A stretch of 64,000 nucleotides of DNA from Terrabacter tumescens (GCF_014646815.1 NZ_BMNZ01000002.1:434001-498000); one strand, 5' to 3'; shown: positions 15,850 through 25,035, counted from the stretch's first letter. Numbers and translations: made by a program. The notes: generated from the letters alone by a model not told the origin.

Positions 15850-16611
15850 ATGTACGCAGCGGAGCGGCAGCAGCGGATCATCGCGGAGGCACGTCGTGCC
15901 GGCCGCGTCGAGGTCACCGCGCTCGCCGACTCCCTCGGGGTCGCCGCCGAGACCGTCCGCCGCGACCTCACCGCCCTCGAGCGCCGCGGCTCCCTGCGCC
16001 GGGTCCACGGCGGCGCGATCCCCGTCGAGCGCCTCGAGGTCGAGCCCACCCTCGCCACCCGCTCCGGCCGGCTCGCCGACGTCAAGCGCCGCATCGCCGC
16101 CCGCGCCCTCGACGAGCTCCCGAGCGGCGGCAGCATCATCCTCGACGCCGGCTCGACCACCCTGGCCGTCGCCGAGATGCTCCCGCCCGACCTCGACCTC
16201 ACGGTCCTGACCAACAGCCTCGCGGCCGCGACCGTCCTGTCGACGCACCCGGGCATCAAGCTCTACCTCCTCGGCGGACGCGTCCGCGGGACGACCGGCG
16301 CCGCCGTCGGCGACTGGGCCACGGGCGCCCTCGCCGACGTCGTCGTCGACGTGGCGATCATCGGCACCAACGGCCTCTCCGTCGCCCGCGGCCTGACGAC
16401 GCCCGACCAGTCCGAGTCCCTCGTCAAGCGCGCCATGGTCGGCGCCGCCCGCAAGTGCGTGGTCCTCACCGACTCGAGCAAGGCCGGTGACGACCACCTC
16501 CACCGATTCGCCCAGCTCGCCGACGTCGACGTCGTCATCACCGACACCGACCTCGACGACGACGTCGCCGCCGAGATCCGTGCGGCCGGACCGGAAGTGG
16601 TGACCGCATGA
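15850..16611 (+). CDS. fruR: DeoR-family fructose operon regulator
   Basis: 253 residues. N-terminal DeoR winged HTH (about 3-55): 'R-Q-Q-R-I-I-A-E-A', 'V-T-A-L-A-D-S-L-G-V-A-A-E-T-V-R-R-D-L' and 'L-x-R-V-H-G-G-A'. The C-terminal DeoR sensor domain (about 75-235) is of the ribose-5-phosphate-isomerase-like fold with 'I-L-D-A-G-S-T-T', 'L-L-G-G-R-V-R' and 'A-I-I-G-T-N-G-L-S'. It probably represses the fru genes and is relieved by fructose 1-phosphate. GAGGGAG precedes ATG. ATGA overlap with fruK shows co-translation. The 200-bp upstream gap holds an A/T-rich stretch near 15755-15770 and two similar GACCGAATC/GACCGATCC words that could be operator halves. Confidence 0.87.
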   Translation: MYAAERQQRIIAEARRAGRVEVTALADSLGVAAETVRRDLTALERRGSLRRVHGGAIPVERLEVEPTLATRSGRLADVKRRIAARALDELPSGGSIILDAGSTTLAVAEMLPPDLDLTVLTNSLAAATVLSTHPGIKLYLLGGRVRGTTGAAVGDWATGALADVVVDVAIIGTNGLSVARGLTTPDQSESLVKRAMVGAARKCVVLTDSSKAGDDHLHRFAQLADVDVVITDTDLDDDVAAEIRAAGPEVVTA

Positions 16612-17552
16612 TCGTGACGCTCACGCCCAACCCGAGCATCGACCGAGCCGTCCTCATCGACGCGCTGCGCCGGGGCGAGGTTCACCGGGCCAGCAGCAGC
16701 CGGATCGACCCGGGCGGCAAGGGGGTCAACGTCTCCCGGGCCCTCGCGGCCCAAGGTGCGGCGACCACCGCCGTCCTGCCGAGCGGGGGACCCGAGGGCC
16801 ACCTGCTCGAGGAGCTCCTCGACGCGGCCGGTGTCTCCTACGCCTCCGTCCCGGTCCGCGGCTCCGTGCGGATGAACATCAGCGTCCTCGAGCCCGATGG
16901 CACGACGACCAAGCTCAACGAGCCCGGCCCCGACCTGTCGCCGGACGAGGTCGAGGCGCTCGTCGCCACCACGCTCGAGCGTGCCGAGGGCGCCCAGTGG
17001 GTCGTCGGCTGCGGCAGCCTCCCGCCCGGCGCGCCGACCGACCTGTATGCCGTCCTCGTCACGAGGGTTCGCGAGCGCGGCGGACGCATCGCCATCGACT
17101 CCTCCGGCGCACCGTTCGCGGCCGCAGTCGCCGCCCGCCCGCACCTCATCAAGCCCAACCACGAGGAGCTCGCCGAGCTCGTCGGCCACGACCTGCCGAC
17201 GCTCGGGCACGTGCGTGACGCCGCCGAGGAACTCGTCGCCGCCGGCATCGACGTCGTGGCTGTCAGCCTCGGCGGTGACGGCGCCCTGCTCGTGACGGGC
17301 GACGGGTGCTCGCACGCCCGCGCCACGATCACGGCCCCCCTGTCCACCGTGGGCGCCGGCGACTGCATGCTCGCCGGCCTGCTCCACGGCCTGTCCACCG
17401 GCCTCGACCCGGCGGACGCGCTCCTCACCGGGGTGACGTGGGGCGCGGCGGCGGTCACCCTCCCGGGGAGCCGAGTGCCCTCACCCGACGACCTCGACGG
17501 CATACGCGCAGTGCTGACCCGCGAGCCCGACTTCGACCGCGTCCTCTCGTGA
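16608..17552 (+). CDS. fruK: 1-phosphofructokinase
   Basis: 314 residues, the standard length. PfkB-fold sugar kinase that phosphorylates fructose 1-phosphate to fructose 1,6-bisphosphate with ATP. 'T-x-N-P-S-I-D-R' at the N-terminus and 'R-I-D-P-G-G-K-G-V-N-V-S-R-A-L' are the substrate-binding motifs. 'K-P-N-H-E-E-L' and the C-terminal 'T-V-G-A-G-D-C-M-L-A-G' supply the anion hole and catalytic Asp. It overlaps fruR by 4 bp and is followed 55 bp later by fruA, the usual fruRKA order. Confidence 0.93.
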   Translation: MIVTLTPNPSIDRAVLIDALRRGEVHRASSSRIDPGGKGVNVSRALAAQGAATTAVLPSGGPEGHLLEELLDAAGVSYASVPVRGSVRMNISVLEPDGTTTKLNEPGPDLSPDEVEALVATTLERAEGAQWVVGCGSLPPGAPTDLYAVLVTRVRERGGRIAIDSSGAPFAAAVAARPHLIKPNHEELAELVGHDLPTLGHVRDAAEELVAAGIDVVAVSLGGDGALLVTGDGCSHARATITAPLSTVGAGDCMLAGLLHGLSTGLDPADALLTGVTWGAAAVTLPGSRVPSPDDLDGIRAVLTREPDFDRVLS

Positions 17553-17607
17553 CGCGGCCCCAGACGCCGAACACCTCGATCGTCTCGATCCTCCGAAAGG
17601 AAATGTC

Positions 17608-19677
17608 ATGTCCCTGATCACCGAAGACCAGGTCGTCCTCGACCTCACCGGTGCCGATCGCCACGAGGCGACCCGGAGGCTCGGCGAGCGACTCGTCGCC
17701 ACGGGCCGCTGCACCGATCTCGACCAGTTCCTCGCCGACGTGCGCAAGCGCGAGGAGACGATGGCGACCGGCCTGCCCGGCGGCATCGGCATCCCGCACG
17801 CCCGCAGCACCGCGATCACCGAGCCGTCGCTCGTCTTCGGGCGCACCGATGGCATCGACTGGGGCGCCAAGGACGGCCCGGCCACCCTCGTCTTCCTCAT
17901 CGCGGCCCCCGAGGGCGGCGGCGACGCGCACATGCAGATGCTCCCCAAGCTCGCCCGCGCACTCATGAAGAAGGACTTCAAGGCGGCGCTCGCCGCGGCC
18001 ACGACCGAGGCCGAGGTCGTCCGGATCGTCAGCGCCGAGGTCGAGCTCGACCAGCCCGCCGGTGCTGCTGCTGGCGCTGCTGCCGGTGCCGGTGCTGCTG
18101 CCGCCGACAGGACCGGCGCCGCGGCCCCGGCCGCGAAGCGCGTGCTCAACCTCGTCGGCGTCACCTCGTGCCCGACCGGCATCGCCCACACCTACATGGC
18201 GGCCGAAGGCCTCGAGAACGCCGCCAAGGCCGCCGGCCACACGATGCTCGTCGAGACTCAGGGCTCGGCCGGCTCCAAGCCGCTCAGCGCGGCCCAGATC
18301 GCCGCCGCCGACGCCGTCATCTTCGCCCACGACCTGCCCGTCAAGGACGCCCGCCGCTTCGCCGGCAAGCCCCTCGTCGACGTCGGCGTCAAGAAGGGCA
18401 TCTCCGACGGCCCCGCGCTCGTCTCCCAGGCGGAGCAGCTCGTCGCCGAGTGGGACGCCGACCCGAGCAAGCGCGAGGCGGCCGCCGCCGCTGCCGCTGC
18501 CGCGGGCCCGGCCGGTGGCCTCGTCTCGAAGGTCGAGGACGGCGCGAGCACCGGCACCAAGATCCGCCAGTGGCTCATGACCGGCGTGTCCTACATGATC
18601 CCGTTCGTCGCGGCCGGCGGCATCCTCATCGCCCTGTCCTTCATGCTGGCCCAGGTCGCGCTCGGCAAGACGGGCGCCATCGAGATCGTGAAGTACAACC
18701 TCACGTCGGCCGACCAGTACAACATCGCCCAGAACTTCAGCGCCGGGAGCCTCACCTCGTGGGCCGCCCTGCTGTTCGTCATCGGCGGCGCGTCGTTCGG
18801 CTTCCTCGTGCCGATCCTCTCCGGCTTCATCGCCTTCGCCATCGCCGACCGCCCAGGCCTCGTCCCCGGCATCGTCGGCGGCTCGGTCGCCGCGACGATG
18901 GGTGCCGGCTTCCTCGGCGGTCTCGTCACCGGTCTGCTCGGTGGCTTCGTCGCCCGGTGGGTCTCCGGCTGGAACGTCGCCAAGGGTGTCCGGGGCGTCA
19001 TGCCCGTGGTCGTCATCCCGCTGCTCAGCTCGCTCATCACGGTCGGCCTGTTCATCACCGTCCTGGGCCGCCCGATCAAGGGCCTCACCGACGGCCTCAA
19101 CAGCTGGCTCACCGGCATGAACGGTGCGAGCGCCGTCATCCTCGGCGTCATCCTCGGCGCCATGATGGGCTTCGACCTCGGTGGCCCGATCAACAAGGTC
19201 GCCTACGCGTTCGCCACGACCGGTCTCGCCGCCGCTGGTGCAGCCACCGACGCGCCGCAGCTGAAGATCATGGCCGCCGTCATGGCCGCCGGCATGGTCG
19301 CCCCGCTCGCCATGGCCCTCGCCACGACCGTCCGCCCGCACCTCTTCTCCGAGCCCGAGCGCGAGAACGGCAAGGCGGCCTGGCTGCTCGGCCTGTCGTT
19401 CATCTCGGAGGGCGCGATCCCGTTCGCGGCGGCCGACCCGGTGCGCGTCATCGCCAGCTCGGTCGTCGGCTCGGCCGCCACCGGTGCCTTCGCGATGGCC
19501 TTCGGCACGACGCTGCGCGCCCCGCACGGAGGCATCTGGGTGCTGCCGCTCATCGGCAACTTCCTGCTCTTCATCGTGGCACTCGCCATCGGCGTCGCCA
19601 TCACGACGACACTCGTCGTCTTCCTGAAGTCCCGTGAGCGCAACCTTGCGGAGATCGACGCGACCGCTACGGTCTGA
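17608..19677 (+). CDS. fruA: Fructose PTS transporter EIIABC
   Basis: 689 residues fused as IIA-IIB-IIC. IIA (about 1-150) has the phospho-His in 'G-I-G-I-P-H-A-R'. IIB (about 175-270) has the phospho-Cys in 'T-S-C-P-T-G-I-A-H-T'. IIC (about 308-685) has around ten membrane segments, with 'F-D-L-G-G-P-I-N-K-V-A' typical of fructose permeases. Two Ala/Gly-rich linkers (about 150-172 and 288-300) join the domains. It imports fructose as fructose 1-phosphate, the substrate of FruK. An AAAGGA site lies 7 nt before ATG. Confidence 0.94.
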   Translation: MSLITEDQVVLDLTGADRHEATRRLGERLVATGRCTDLDQFLADVRKREETMATGLPGGIGIPHARSTAITEPSLVFGRTDGIDWGAKDGPATLVFLIAAPEGGGDAHMQMLPKLARALMKKDFKAALAAATTEAEVVRIVSAEVELDQPAGAAAGAAAGAGAAAADRTGAAAPAAKRVLNLVGVTSCPTGIAHTYMAAEGLENAAKAAGHTMLVETQGSAGSKPLSAAQIAAADAVIFAHDLPVKDARRFAGKPLVDVGVKKGISDGPALVSQAEQLVAEWDADPSKREAAAAAAAAAGPAGGLVSKVEDGASTGTKIRQWLMTGVSYMIPFVAAGGILIALSFMLAQVALGKTGAIEIVKYNLTSADQYNIAQNFSAGSLTSWAALLFVIGGASFGFLVPILSGFIAFAIADRPGLVPGIVGGSVAATMGAGFLGGLVTGLLGGFVARWVSGWNVAKGVRGVMPVVVIPLLSSLITVGLFITVLGRPIKGLTDGLNSWLTGMNGASAVILGVILGAMMGFDLGGPINKVAYAFATTGLAAAGAATDAPQLKIMAAVMAAGMVAPLAMALATTVRPHLFSEPERENGKAAWLLGLSFISEGAIPFAAADPVRVIASSVVGSAATGAFAMAFGTTLRAPHGGIWVLPLIGNFLLFIVALAIGVAITTTLVVFLKSRERNLAEIDATATV

Positions 19678-19754
19678 AGCAGGGCGTGATCGCGATCGCC
19701 GTCTGATCCTCACCGTCAGAACGACCACCCGTTTCCACACAAAGGAGCACGTCC

Positions 19755-20024
19755 ATGGCAACCCGCACCGTCACCATCGCCTCCTCGGTGGGCCTGCACG
19801 CCCGCCCGGCAGCCCTCTTCGTCGAGGCGGCCAGCGCCTCGGGCCTCGACGTCGAGATCGCCAAGCCGGGGGAGGACCCGGTCGACGCGACGAGCATCCT
19901 CGGTGTCATGGCCCTCGGGGCCAGGCACGGCGAGGAGGTCGTCCTGACCGCGGACGGCGACGGCGCCGACGAGACGCTCGACTCGCTCGTCGCGCTCCTC
20001 TCGCGCGACCTCGACGCGGAGTAA
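19755..20024 (+). CDS. ptsH: Phosphocarrier protein HPr
   Basis: 89 residues. The active-site His lies in 'G-L-H-A-R-P-A' near residue 15. 'A-T-S-I-L-G-V-M-A-L-G' near 45-55 contains the position of the regulatory serine found in Firmicutes HPr. It carries phosphate from Enzyme I to FruA. AAAGGAG lies 7 nt before ATG. Placing HPr and Enzyme I right after fruA means general PTS proteins are expressed with fructose uptake here. Confidence 0.94.
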   Translation: MATRTVTIASSVGLHARPAALFVEAASASGLDVEIAKPGEDPVDATSILGVMALGARHGEEVVLTADGDGADETLDSLVALLSRDLDAE

Positions 20025-20029
20025 CGAGC

Positions 20030-21784
20030 ATGGCCGACTCGGAGACCCAGCCGCAGACCCAGCCGCAGACCCACCCGCAGACCCAGCCGGAGACCCAGCC
20101 GGAGACCCAGGCGGAGACGCGGCACGGCATCGGCGTGAGCCCGGGCACGGCATACGGACCGGTGGTGCAGGTCGCACCACCGGTCCGGCCGCCGGCCGGC
20201 GAGGGCGCGGTCGAAGACCAGGAGGCGGCGCTCGCCGACGTGCGCGCGGCCTTCGAGTCGGTCGCCGTCTCGCTCGAGGAGCGGGCCACGCGGGTCGACG
20301 ACACGGCCCAGCAGATCCTCAAGGCGACGGCCCTCATCGCGCGCGACAAGGGCCTCGTCAAGGCGGCCGCCAAGGAGCTCGCCGCCGGGCACGGGCGGGC
20401 CCACTCCATCGACAACGCGGTGGAGACGTATGCCGCGCAGTTCGAGGCGCTCGGCGGCTACTTCGCCGAGCGGGTGGCCGACCTGCGTGACGTCGGATCC
20501 CGCGCTGTCGCAGCGGTGCTCGGGGTCCCGGCCCCCGGCGTGCCCTCCTTCTCCGAGCCGAGCGTCATCGTCGCCGAGGACCTCGCGCCCGCCGAGACGG
20601 CCACGCTCGACCGGCGCCTCGTCGTCGGGATCGTCACCGAGGCCGGCGGCCGCACCAGCCACACCGCGATCCTTGCCGCCCAGATGGGCATCCCGGCGGT
20701 CGTGCAGCTCGCCGGCGCGACCGAGATCCCGGCCGGCACCCCGGTCGCGCTCGACGGCGACACCGGCGAGGTGACGATCGCCCCCGACCCGGAGCTCGTC
20801 GCCGCCCAGCGCGAGCGCGCCGCTCGTCGGGCCGACGCGCTCGCCCACCTCTCAGGCCCCGGGCGCACGTCCGACGGCGCCGAGATCGCCCTGCTCGCCA
20901 ACATCGGCGGCGTCGAGGACGCGGTCGCGGCCGGGGCCCAGGACCTCGAGGGGGTCGGGCTCTTCCGCACCGAGTTCGTCTACCTGTCGGCGACGAAGGC
21001 GCCGACGGTCGAGGAGCAGACCGAGATCTACCGCGGCGTCTTCGCGCCCTTCGAGGGCCGCCGCGTCGTCGTGCGCACCCTCGACGCCGGCGCCGACAAG
21101 CCGCTGAAGTTCGCCGACCTCGGGCCGGAGGAGAACCCGGCCCTCGGGCGCCGCGGCCTGCGCCTGTCGGCCGAGCGGCCCGACCTGCTCGACGCCCAGC
21201 TCGAGGCGCTCGCCATCGCGGCCCGCGAGACCGGCGCCGACGTGCGCGTCATGGCGCCGATGGTCGCGACCGCCGAGGAGGCGGCCTGGTTCGCGCGGCG
21301 CGTCCGCGAGAACGGCCTGCCCAAGGCGGGCGTCATGATCGAGGTGCCCGGTGCGGCCCTCCGGGCGCACGACGTGCTCGGCGAGGTCGACTTCGGCTCG
21401 CTCGGCACCAACGACCTCGCGCAGTACACGATGGCCGCCGACCGCATGCAGGGCGCGCTGTCCGACCTGCTCGACCCGTGGCAGCCCGGCGTGCTCGACG
21501 TCGTCGGCCTCGCCTGCGAGGGCGCCGCCCGGGCCGACCGGCCGATCGGGGTCTGCGGCGAGTCGGCGGGCGACCCGCTGCTCGCGCTCGTCCTCGTCGG
21601 GCTCGGCGTCTCGTCGCTCTCGATGGCGCCGAGCAAGGTGCCGGTCGTGCGGCTCGCCCTCTCGCTGCACTCCGTGGCCGAGTGCCAGGCGATCGCCGAG
21701 GCCGCCCGAGGCTCGCGCACCGCCGTCGACGCCCTGCATGCCGTCCGTGAGGCAGCCCGCTCGGAACTCACCGACCTGCTCTGA
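20030..21784 (+). CDS. ptsI: PTS Enzyme I with an unusual N-terminal repeat tail
   Basis: 584 residues. After residue ~30 it is a normal Enzyme I: 'G-I-G-V-S-P-G-T-A' start of the domain, phospho-His in 'G-G-R-T-S-H-T-A-I' and the PEP-binding 'F-R-T-E-F'. 'L-x-T-N-D-L-A-Q-Y' and the Cys in 'G-V-C-G-E-S-A' complete the signature. It takes phosphate from PEP and passes it to HPr. Ahead of this are six near-identical T-Q-P-Q/E tetrapeptides, encoded by 12-bp DNA repeats, absent from ordinary Enzyme I. GGAG precedes ATG 20030, five bases after ptsH. A start inside the repeat is not supported. Confidence 0.93.
   Translation: MADSETQPQTQPQTHPQTQPETQPETQAETRHGIGVSPGTAYGPVVQVAPPVRPPAGEGAVEDQEAALADVRAAFESVAVSLEERATRVDDTAQQILKATALIARDKGLVKAAAKELAAGHGRAHSIDNAVETYAAQFEALGGYFAERVADLRDVGSRAVAAVLGVPAPGVPSFSEPSVIVAEDLAPAETATLDRRLVVGIVTEAGGRTSHTAILAAQMGIPAVVQLAGATEIPAGTPVALDGDTGEVTIAPDPELVAAQRERAARRADALAHLSGPGRTSDGAEIALLANIGGVEDAVAAGAQDLEGVGLFRTEFVYLSATKAPTVEEQTEIYRGVFAPFEGRRVVVRTLDAGADKPLKFADLGPEENPALGRRGLRLSAERPDLLDAQLEALAIAARETGADVRVMAPMVATAEEAAWFARRVRENGLPKAGVMIEVPGAALRAHDVLGEVDFGSLGTNDLAQYTMAADRMQGALSDLLDPWQPGVLDVVGLACEGAARADRPIGVCGESAGDPLLALVLVGLGVSSLSMAPSKVPVVRLALSLHSVAECQAIAEAARGSRTAVDALHAVREAARSELTDLL
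20042..20113 (+). repeat. Six 12-bp tandem repeats inside ptsI
   Basis: Six in-phase copies of a unit like GAGACCCAGCCG (third-codon variants CAG/GAG and CCG/CAC) encode a Thr-Gln-Pro-Gln/Glu array. Copy number may change by slippage without shifting the frame. Confidence 0.85.
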
Positions 21785-21854
21785 CGGGCCGGACGGCATA
21801 CGTCGTCCGGCGAAGCCGCGCACGGCGTGAGCACTCTCATAGGTGCCAAGGACG

Positions 21855-21881
21855 TTGCTCGGCAGGGCTGCTCGATAGACT
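21855..21881 (+). promoter_or_regulatory. Possible sigma-A-type promoter
   Basis: TTGCTC at 21855-21860 and TAGACT at 21876-21881, with a 15-bp spacer that is slightly short, lie about 50 bp before the start of the HPF/RaiA-like gene. The gene also has an AAAGGAG ribosome binding site, so a leader is expected. Confidence 0.4.
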
Positions 21882-21929
21882 CGAAACGGACGTCGAGAGA
21901 ACGGCGCCCACGCGGCAAAGGAGCTCGAC

Positions 21930-22271
21930 ATGAGCACAGCCAGCCTCTACATGGACCGGGTCCGACTCGAGGACGGGTACCACGAGGACGACCTCCCCTT
22001 CATCGAGCACGCGCTGACGCAGCTGTTCAACCAGCTCGAGCGCTTCGACCCCTCGATGGTCCACATCGGGCTGCGGGTCAAGGACCGCGGGCAACCGGGC
22101 ATGCACACCTCCGTCGAGGTCTGCATCAGCGGTCTGCCGACCGTCATCGGCGTGTCGAGCCTGACCGACACCAAGGACGCGCTCAAGGACGCGGAGGCCA
22201 AGGTCGTCGCGCAGCTGCGCGAGGCCGCCGACCGCCATCACGACCGCCGGCCCCGCCAGGCCCGCCACTGA
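21930..22271 (+). CDS. HPF/RaiA-like ribosome-associated protein (tentative)
   Basis: 113 residues. The layout of an amphipathic helix ('I-E-H-A-L-T-Q-L-F-N-Q-L-E-R-F'), a beta-strand with charged faces ('V-H-I-G-L-R-V-K-D'), 'H-T-S-V-E-V-C-I-S' and a final helix ('D-A-E-A-K-V-V-A-Q-L-R-E-A') resembles the single-domain HPF/RaiA (sigma-54 modulation) fold. That fold dimerises or inactivates ribosomes in stationary phase. A basic His/Arg tail could bind RNA. Similarity is by layout rather than a unique motif. A clean AAAGGAG site is present. Confidence 0.5.
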   Translation: MSTASLYMDRVRLEDGYHEDDLPFIEHALTQLFNQLERFDPSMVHIGLRVKDRGQPGMHTSVEVCISGLPTVIGVSSLTDTKDALKDAEAKVVAQLREAADRHHDRRPRQARH

Positions 22272-22290
22272 GCGTCAGCCGGGCTGACGC
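22272..22290. terminator. Hairpin between convergent genes
   Basis: GCGTCAGC/GCTGACGC, a perfect 8-bp stem with a 3-nt loop. It lies directly after the HPF/RaiA-like stop and covers the last codons of ligD. Position suggests a bidirectional terminator. Confidence 0.5.
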
Positions 22291-24482
22291 GACTGCGCCG
22301 ACAGCACGTCGGCGAGGTCGTAGCTGACCGGCTCGTCGAGCTGCTCGTAGGTGCACGACTCGGGCGTGCGGTCCTCGCGCCACCGGACGAACTGGGCCGT
22401 GTGCCGGAACCGGGCGCCCTCCATGTGGTCGTAACGCACCTCGACGACCCGCTCGGGTCGCAGCGGCACGAAGGACAGGTCCTTGCCGTTGTTCCATCGG
22501 GAGTACTCCGACGAGCGCGGCGTGCGCAGGCTGCCGTCGTCGGTGGGCTGGCCCCAGTTCCAAGGGTGCTCGTCCCACTCGGCGACGAGCGGCTGGAGCT
22601 CCTCGAAGAGCTCCTTGCGGCGGGCCATCGGGAAGGCGCCGATGACGCCGACCGAGGCGAGCTGCCCGTCGTCGCCGTAGAGCCCGAGCAGGAGCGAGCC
22701 GATCGCGTCGGGCCCGCTCTTGTGCACGCGGTAGCCGGCCACGACGCAGTCGGCGGTGCGCTCGTGCTTGATCTTGAACATCAGACGCTTGTCGGGCTCG
22801 TAGGCGAGCTCGACCGGCTTGGCGATGACGCCGTCGAGCCCGGCGCCCTCGAACTGGGTGAACCAGCCCTTGGCGACGTCGCGGTCGGCGGTGGCCGCAG
22901 TCAGGTGGATCGGGGCCTCGGCGCCGGCCAGCGCCTTCTCGAGGGCGGCCCGTCGCTCGGCGAACGGCTTGTCCAGGTAGGACTCCTCGCCCAGGGCGAG
23001 CAGGTCGAAGGCGACGAACGAGGCGGGCGTCTCGGCGGCGAGCTTCTTGACGCGCGAGGCCGCCGGGTGGATGCGCTGCTGGAGCAGGTCGAAGTCGAGC
23101 CGGTCGCCGGACGACGGTGACACGAGGACGATCTCGCCGTCGATGACGCACTTCTCCGGGAAGTTCGCGAGGACGGCCTGGACGACGTCGGGGAAGTAGC
23201 GCGTCATCGGCTTCTCGTTGCGCGACCCGATCTCCACGAGGTCGCCGGACCGGAAGATGATCGAGCGGAACCCGTCCCACTTCGGCTCGTAGAGCACGTC
23301 GACCTTGACGGCCGAGAAGTCCTTGACCGGCTTGGCGAGCATCGGTGACACGGGCGGCACGACCGGCATGCCCCACGTCGTGCGCAGGTCGGCGTCGCGC
23401 TCGGCCTTGGGCGCCATGTACTCGCCGTCGGCCTTGTCGGTGCGCCGCTTGCTCGGCTGTACGCGCGGCGGCTCTCCCGGCATCTTCGGGTAGTCGGGCG
23501 GGAAGTTGAGCTCGCCGAGGCCTCGCTCGTGGACGTCTTTGTCCCACAACCCGATTGCGGCTGCGACGTCGCCGACCTCGTCGTCGATACCGGCCCACGC
23601 GTCACCGCGGTCGGCGACGAGAGTCGGCACGGTGCGTACGGTCAGCTCCGTGGGGTCGACCGAGCCGAGCTCGTCCCACGTGACCGGGGTCGAGACCGGC
23701 GCCCACGCGAGCGGGCGGGGAGAGTAGGCCGACGCGATGGTGCGGTCGCGGCAGGCCTGGTTGAAGTCGACGAAGACCTTCTCGCCGCGCTCCTCCTTCC
23801 ACCACGAGGTCGTGACGAGGTCGGGGAGTCGGCGCTCGAGCTCGCGGGCGATGCCGATGACGCCGTGGCGCACGTCGAGGAACTCGTGCGTCGGCGCGAC
23901 GCGCGCATAGACGTGGACGCCGCGGTTCCCGGACGTCTTGGCCCACGCGGTGAGCCCGATCTCGGCCATCACCTCACGGAGGGCGTATGCCGCCTCGACC
24001 GCGTCCGTGAAGCCGCGGCCGGGTTGTGGGTCGAGGTCGATGCGCAGCTCGTCGGGCTTGTCGACGTCGGCGGTGCGCACCGGCCACGGGTGGAAGGTGA
24101 TGGTGTTCATCTGCGCCGCCCACACGGCATCGGCGATCTCGTCGATGACGAGCTGCGGGTGCCGCCGCCCTGACGGATAGGTGCACATGACGGTGCGCGT
24201 GTGCTCGGGCACGCCCTTGGGCGGGTTCTTGGAGAAGAACTCCTCGCCCTCGATGCCCTCGGGGAAGCGCTGGAGCGTCACCGGTCGGTCGCCGAGCGCC
24301 CGCAGCATGGGGTCGGCGACGGCGACGAGGTACTCGGCGAGGTCGAGCTTCGTGACCGGCCGGCCGTCGGCCATCCCGGCCGCGGGCCACAGCACCCGGT
24401 CGGGGCTCGAGACGCGCACCTCCCGCACCCCGTCAGGGCTCGACGAACTGGGCGCTGCGACGACGGCGGGCTTGGCGCTCAC
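22275..24482 (-). CDS. ligD: NHEJ polymerase-ligase LigD (lacking a 3'-phosphoesterase domain)
   Basis: 735 residues in the order polymerase then ligase. The primase-type polymerase (about 15-300) has 'R-I-D-L-D-P-Q-P-G' with the catalytic D-x-D and 'K-T-S-G-N-R-G-V-H-V-Y'. The ATP-dependent ligase (about 395-720) has the adenylated lysine in 'E-P-K-W-D-G-F-R', plus 'I-D-G-E-I-V' and 'F-K-I-K-H'. It fills and seals broken ends in non-homologous end joining, usually with Ku. No Ku gene or phosphoesterase domain is in the window. GTG 24482 is preferred because TACGAT lies 6 nt upstream. Confidence 0.9.
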   Translation of the reverse strand: MSAKPAVVAAPSSSSPDGVREVRVSSPDRVLWPAAGMADGRPVTKLDLAEYLVAVADPMLRALGDRPVTLQRFPEGIEGEEFFSKNPPKGVPEHTRTVMCTYPSGRRHPQLVIDEIADAVWAAQMNTITFHPWPVRTADVDKPDELRIDLDPQPGRGFTDAVEAAYALREVMAEIGLTAWAKTSGNRGVHVYARVAPTHEFLDVRHGVIGIARELERRLPDLVTTSWWKEERGEKVFVDFNQACRDRTIASAYSPRPLAWAPVSTPVTWDELGSVDPTELTVRTVPTLVADRGDAWAGIDDEVGDVAAAIGLWDKDVHERGLGELNFPPDYPKMPGEPPRVQPSKRRTDKADGEYMAPKAERDADLRTTWGMPVVPPVSPMLAKPVKDFSAVKVDVLYEPKWDGFRSIIFRSGDLVEIGSRNEKPMTRYFPDVVQAVLANFPEKCVIDGEIVLVSPSSGDRLDFDLLQQRIHPAASRVKKLAAETPASFVAFDLLALGEESYLDKPFAERRAALEKALAGAEAPIHLTAATADRDVAKGWFTQFEGAGLDGVIAKPVELAYEPDKRLMFKIKHERTADCVVAGYRVHKSGPDAIGSLLLGLYGDDGQLASVGVIGAFPMARRKELFEELQPLVAEWDEHPWNWGQPTDDGSLRTPRSSEYSRWNNGKDLSFVPLRPERVVEVRYDHMEGARFRHTAQFVRWREDRTPESCTYEQLDEPVSYDLADVLSAQSRQPG

Positions 24483-24494
24483 CCGCCGATCGTA
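24483..24494 (-). promoter_or_regulatory. Leaderless promoter -10 (TACGAT)
   Basis: TACGAT plus 6 nt precede the minus-strand GTG at 24482, so ligD is probably transcribed without a leader. Confidence 0.55.
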
Positions 24495-24558
24495 GCCACG
24501 GGGTCCGACGGCGGCGCCGAAGCGAGGTCGATGAACGGTCAACGGGTATGTCTCCGCC

Positions 24559-24960
24559 GTGACCCAGGCGCCCACGCTCCACAACCTCGGCGGCGAACGC
24601 TTCGTGCTGCTGACGACCTACCGCCGCTCCGGCGAGCCGGTCCCGACCCCCGTGTGGGTGCTCCCCGACGCCGGGGCCGCGATCGTGAGCACGCCCGAGG
24701 GCGCCGGCAAGCTCAAGCGTCTGCGCAACGACCCGCGCGTCACGATCCAGCCGTGCGACCGCCGCGGCAACGTCGAGGAGGGCGCCCCGGTCGTCGAGGG
24801 CCGCGCCGAGATCATCACCGACTCCGCCGCGTCTGACGCCGTGAACCGCCGGCTCTCGCGCAAGTACGGCGTCGAGTTCCGCATCTTCATGGCCATCGAG
24901 TGGGTCGTGCGCCGCGGCAACAGCAACCGCGTCGTCGTGCGGATCACCCCGACCGCCTGA
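24559..24960 (+). CDS. PPOX-class (F420/flavin split-barrel) oxidoreductase
   Basis: 133 residues with GTG start. It shares 'L-L-T-T-Y-R-R-S-G-E-P-V-x-T-P-V-W-V', 'G-K-L-K-R-L-R-N-D-P-R' and 'I-Q-P-C-D-R-R-G-N' with the paralogue at 4228-4632. The family reduces small molecules with F420 or flavin. A TATGTC box lies 6 nt before GTG, a weaker leaderless candidate. Divergent from ligD, with only 76 bp between the starts. Confidence 0.8.
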   Translation: MTQAPTLHNLGGERFVLLTTYRRSGEPVPTPVWVLPDAGAAIVSTPEGAGKLKRLRNDPRVTIQPCDRRGNVEEGAPVVEGRAEIITDSAASDAVNRRLSRKYGVEFRIFMAIEWVVRRGNSNRVVVRITPTA

Positions 24961-25035
24961 CCGCACCGACGAGGGCTCGTAGGCCTTTCTGCGCGATCCC
25001 GACCGGGCGGGTGGTTGCGCTGGTTTCATGGGGGA

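Noticed and set aside
17455-19761. 768-codon antisense open frame over fruA
   Set aside because: An antisense shadow: Glu/Asp/Arg/Gly-rich with no domain, while the opposite strand is an intact PTS protein.
22183-23598. Long Arg-rich open frame opposite or across ligD
   Set aside because: Shifted-frame shadow of ligD, with arginine runs typical of high-GC off-frames and no start or family signature.
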